This document shows positions 60,819 to 64,000 of a stretch of 64,000 nt of DNA, one piece after another. Both the position numbers and the translations under genes were made by a program. A model generated the notes under the pieces. It worked only from the letters and a program-made list of their open reading frames with translations, had not been told where the DNA came from and searched no databases. The DNA is from an uncultured Clostridia bacterium (GTDB lineage Bacteria; Bacillota; Clostridia; Christensenellales; Aristaeellaceae), in the NCBI GenBank assembly GCA_934667105.1, contig CAKULG010000008.1:1-64000 (forward strand), given 5' to 3'. Position 1 is the first letter of the stretch. The number at the start of each line of letters is the position of its first letter.

Positions 60819-62312
60819 ATGCATTTTGATTTATCCAAGGAGCTTTTGCCCGGGCTGCCTCCCTTTTCGGGCGGACGCATGTCCGGCCGGGTTTACGATG
60901 CGGGCATGGGTAGGCACGCCGTTTACGGCGACGGCCTCCCCTACGCCGTGCAGCAGAAAACGAACACCGAAAAGCAGCTTTGCGAGCTGCACCGCCTTTC
61001 CTTGTGCGGCTGCCATGTGACGGTGAACCAGACGGGCGAGGATCAATTCACCGCCGATGTGGTTGGCGAGGATCGCGCGTTTCACATCGTCAAGGACGGC
61101 GAAGCCTTTCAGGCGATTCCCAAGGCCCTGCGCCCCCATTTGCCTGCGGACGCGCCCTGCCTACAGCGCACGGTGACGGAAACCGATTTTTCCGCCTTTT
61201 CCGCCTATCTGCGCGTGCTGGCCCAGGCGGGCTTCCAGCGCATCTGGGAAAATGAAATCGAGCATAATCGTTATTGCCAGCTGCAAAAGGGCTCCCGGCT
61301 GATCTACGCCGCATTTTTCGGGCCCACGGGCACGGCCCATTTTATCGACGATACCGTCAGCGTCCCGCTGCCCGCGCTTAGCGGCAGCCAGCCCCTCCCC
61401 GGCGAAAAAACCGAGGTGTGCCAGTTCGGCCTGTACTATGATAAAATGGTGCATGGCGTTACGGCAGATTGCGGCATGCTGTATCTGATAAAGCTGCCCG
61501 ATCGCTCTCTCTTTCTCATCGACGCGGGGGAATACGAGCAAGCCACCCAGGCGGCCGTCCAGGAGGTCATGCGCCTGATGCGCCAATGGACGGGCGCGGC
61601 CCCGGGCGAGAAAATTCGCATTGCGGCCTGGTTCTGCACCCATGCCCACGACGACCACATGGATTTATTCGGCAAGCTGGTTCGCCTATATCACGATGAG
61701 TTGGATGTGCAGCGGCTGATTTTCAATTTTCCCGCCTTCGCCCATTACGAGCTGATGCCCTCCGCCTATGTAACGCTGCGGCGGCTGAACCAATATTACC
61801 CCCAGGCCCTTTATTGCAAGCCCCACGCAGGCATGGAAATAACCCTTGCAGGGGTGCGCTTTCAATTTCTGCAAACCCATGAGGACGCAGCAAGCGCGCA
61901 GGGCGATGAATTGATCGGCGGATTTAACGACGCTTCCACCGTGCTGAAAATCACCTTTGACGGCGTGAGCCTGCTGATCCTGGGCGACATCAATCGGGAG
62001 GCGGAGGCAGTTCTGCTCTCGCATTATGAAAGCGCCCTGCAAGCCGACGCGGTGCAGCCCGCGCATCATTTAATTAACCTGCTGGAGCGGGTATACCCCG
62101 TCGTCGGTGCAAAAATCGCCCTTATCCCCGCCAGCACCGTTAAGGCAAGCCCGGAAAACGATCGGTATCAGAACCTGCTGCGCTGCATTCCCCGGGAAAG
62201 GATGTTCTTTGCCTCCCAGGGCACCAGCTTCTGGGCCGCGGAGGACGGGAGTCTCGTCCTGAAAAAAGTGCTGCCCACAGTGGGCGGCCCCTTCGACGAA
62301 TCGCCGGTATAA
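60819..62312 (+). CDS. Metallo-beta-lactamase-fold protein of unknown role
   Basis: The 497-residue protein has a leading 220-residue part without a known domain and a C-terminal lactamase fold: FLIDAGEYEQ, CTHAHDDHMDL (zinc motif) and LLILGDINREA. GAAGGAG sets the ATG at 60819. The architecture resembles large clostridial MBL proteins of unknown substrate. Confidence 0.7.
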   Translation: MHFDLSKELLPGLPPFSGGRMSGRVYDAGMGRHAVYGDGLPYAVQQKTNTEKQLCELHRLSLCGCHVTVNQTGEDQFTADVVGEDRAFHIVKDGEAFQAIPKALRPHLPADAPCLQRTVTETDFSAFSAYLRVLAQAGFQRIWENEIEHNRYCQLQKGSRLIYAAFFGPTGTAHFIDDTVSVPLPALSGSQPLPGEKTEVCQFGLYYDKMVHGVTADCGMLYLIKLPDRSLFLIDAGEYEQATQAAVQEVMRLMRQWTGAAPGEKIRIAAWFCTHAHDDHMDLFGKLVRLYHDELDVQRLIFNFPAFAHYELMPSAYVTLRRLNQYYPQALYCKPHAGMEITLAGVRFQFLQTHEDAASAQGDELIGGFNDASTVLKITFDGVSLLILGDINREAEAVLLSHYESALQADAVQPAHHLINLLERVYPVVGAKIALIPASTVKASPENDRYQNLLRCIPRERMFFASQGTSFWAAEDGSLVLKKVLPTVGGPFDESPV

Positions 62313-62328
62313 ATGCGTTGGGGCTATT

Positions 62329-62420
62329 GCGGGGGAACCTTTCTTTGGAAACCAAAGAAAGGTTCCCCCGCACCCCCTCCAAGAAAGCTGTATGGGAAGA
62401 AGCAGAACGAATAAATCAGC
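62329..62420 (+). repeat. Palindromic intergenic repeat, best-preserved copy
   Basis: GCGGGGGAACCTTTCTTTGG (62329-62348), AAA and the perfect complement (62352-62371) are followed by CCCCTCCAAGAAAGCTGTAT. The 170 bp from 62421 to ftsZ hold no gene. Confidence 0.75.
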
Positions 62421-62594
62421 GTGTTTCTCCGCCAGTCAAAAGATACGATTCCCTGCCAGCAAAAAAGAAAATGCGAATCTGTTTTATGCGCTGCGTAGCA
62501 TATTTAAAATCAATTTATCATTTAGAAAGCTGTGTAAACGAACAGCGGCCCCGGCGCAATGCCGAAGGCCGCTGCATTTCATCTCATGCCGTAA

Positions 62595-63950
62595 TTATTT
62601 CTTTTCGCCCCGGCGCAGGAACGCGGGCACGCCCAGATCATCCTTGGCGTTAGCGGCGGGCTGAGCGGGGGCCTGGTAAGGCTGCTGATAGGGCTGCGCC
62701 ATGGGCTGCTGCTGCGGGGCCTGATAGACCGGCTGCTGGGGCTGGGGCGCATAGGGCTGCTGATAGGTATAGGGCGCGGCGGCAGGGGGATACGCGCCGG
62801 GGGCGGGCATAGGCCGCGCACCGCCGAAATATGCCGCGTCGTTTTCATAGGTGGAGGGAGCGGGGGCCTCAAAGCCCTGGCCGTCCGCCGCCACATCCGC
62901 CCGGGGACGATTCTCATAGGGGTTATAGGAGGGCACTGCCGTGCCGTAGGGCGCGGCCGCCCGGCTCTTTTTCTTATCCCGGGTGGGGAAGGGCGTTTTT
63001 TCAAAGCCCGTGGCGATCACCGTGATGCGAACCTCGTCGTCCAGGCTCTCGTCGATGCCCGCGCCGAAGATGATATTGGCTTCGCTGTCGGCGGATTCCA
63101 TCACCAGGTTGGCCGCCTCGTTGATCTCCATGATGCTCATATCCTTGCCGCCGGTCACGTTAATCAGCACGGCGCGCGCGCCGTCGATCTTGGTTTCCAG
63201 CAAGGGGCTCTGGATCGCGTTCTTGGCCGCGTCGATCAGGCGGGTTTCGCCCTTGCCCACGCCGATGCCCATGTGCGCCATACCGCCGGATTCCATGATG
63301 GTCTTCACATCGGCAAAGTCCAGGTTAATCATCGCGGGCACGGCGATCAGATCGGAAATGCCCTGAATGCCCTGGCGCAGCACGTCGTCGGCGATGCGGA
63401 AGGCCTCCAGCATGGTGGTGCCCTTGCTGACCACCTGCAGCAGCCGGTCGTTGGGGATCACCACCAGGGTGTCCACGCTCTGCTTAAGCTCGTTAATGCC
63501 GACCTCGGCGTTCTTCATGCGCTGCTTGCCCTCAAAGGCGAAGGGCTTGGTCACCACGGCGATGGTGAGGCAGTTATTTTCCCGGGCGATTTCGGCCACA
63601 ATGGGGGCCGCGCCCGTGCCCGTGCCGCCGCCCATACCGGCGGTGACAAACACCAGATCCGCGCCCTTAATGGCCTGGGCGATCTCTTCCCGGCTTTCCT
63701 CCGCCGCGCGGCGGCCCACATCGGGCACAGCGCCCGCGCCCAGGCCCTTGGTCAGCTTTTCGCCAATCTGAATTTTAACATCCGCCCGGCTCAGGGCCAG
63801 GGCCTGACGATCGGTATTCACGGCGATGAACTGCACGCCCTGCAGGCCCGCGTCCACCATCCGGTTCACGGCGTTGGTGCCGCCGCCGCCGCACCCGACG
63901 ACCTTAATGGAGGCAAAGGACGGCTGATCCACTTGTACTTCTAAAGGCAT
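62595..63950 (-). CDS. ftsZ: Cell division protein FtsZ
   Basis: FtsZ is the tubulin-like GTPase of the division ring. The 451-residue protein has GGGGTNAVNRM, the signature GGGTGTGAAP and the T7 loop NLDFADVK. It then has an unusually long (about 100 residues) Pro/Gln/Tyr/Ala-rich linker and the conserved C-terminal peptide DDLGVPAFLRR. AGGAGG precedes the ATG at 63950. Confidence 0.97.
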   Translation of the reverse strand: MPLEVQVDQPSFASIKVVGCGGGGTNAVNRMVDAGLQGVQFIAVNTDRQALALSRADVKIQIGEKLTKGLGAGAVPDVGRRAAEESREEIAQAIKGADLVFVTAGMGGGTGTGAAPIVAEIARENNCLTIAVVTKPFAFEGKQRMKNAEVGINELKQSVDTLVVIPNDRLLQVVSKGTTMLEAFRIADDVLRQGIQGISDLIAVPAMINLDFADVKTIMESGGMAHMGIGVGKGETRLIDAAKNAIQSPLLETKIDGARAVLINVTGGKDMSIMEINEAANLVMESADSEANIIFGAGIDESLDDEVRITVIATGFEKTPFPTRDKKKSRAAAPYGTAVPSYNPYENRPRADVAADGQGFEAPAPSTYENDAAYFGGARPMPAPGAYPPAAAPYTYQQPYAPQPQQPVYQAPQQQPMAQPYQQPYQAPAQPAANAKDDLGVPAFLRRGEKK

Positions 63951-64000
63951 AATTCTGATCCTCCTATGCTTGAAAATCGGATGCGGCGTCAGCCGCCGAA

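Noticed and set aside
1..64000. CRISPR array
   Set aside because: No regularly spaced direct repeats with unique spacers are seen; the iterated boxes at element ends are too short and irregular.

Overview
This looks like a GC-rich chromosome segment from an anaerobic, Gram-positive Clostridia-type bacterium (Bacillota), probably a gut organism. The placement is inferred from the DUF512-Der-PlsY operon, a T-box leader in front of thrS, a rubredoxin-first rubrerythrin, YlmH, an AddB-type nuclease and strong AGGAGG ribosome binding sites. No rRNA or tRNA gene and no CRISPR array was recognised.

Layout. Positions 1-16240 are housekeeping chromosome: a DUF512 radical-SAM protein, der, plsY, a nucleoside phosphorylase-like gene, a SWIM/SNF2 helicase, a DUF5711-like membrane protein, hemW, a five-repeat SH3 secreted protein, an addB-like gene whose ATP-binding loop is lost, a small P-loop protein, a DUF6054 protein and a reverse rubrerythrin. 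Positions 16182-38150 are an accessory island built from a tandem array of integrative elements inserted in the 3-prime end of the rubrerythrin gene. Element 1 is about 5.9 kb, element 2 about 13.9 kb, and a third is a remnant without a visible right end. A 90-bp direct repeat at 16182, 22068 and 36007 carries the last 18 rubrerythrin codons. Elements 1 and 2 each end with their own tyrosine integrase, and each of the three has its own set of short repeats near the ends, probably integrase arm sites.

From 38231 the chromosome resumes: a sigma factor/anti-sigma pair with an SH3 protein, a large HTH protein, an L-rhamnose operon (rhaA, rhaD, rhaM, GH78, GH127) with an AraC-type regulator, thrS with its T-box leader, ASCH and zinc-binding lipoprotein genes, two metallo-beta-lactamase-fold proteins, ylmH, a VTC-DUF4956-CotH cluster, a glycerophosphodiesterase and ftsZ. 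Long palindromic intergenic repeats punctuate this part.

The most interesting signal is in the elements. Four small genes (19280-19528, 23647-23802, 23786-24376, 24570-24866) are intact except for single in-frame TAG codons, five in all if the apparent TAG end of one gene is counted, and each sits where glutamine would fit. TAG is almost absent as a terminator in the window: only the CotH gene ends with it. Either these genes decayed by CAG-to-TAG mutation or the elements use TAG as a sense codon. Other candidates are a two-gene soluble/membrane cassette bracketed by direct repeats (27892-29595), an array of three paralogous genes, two of them with a matching promoter/operator (32948-34455), and twin hairpins with the same loop motif ahead of ardC (25898-25993).
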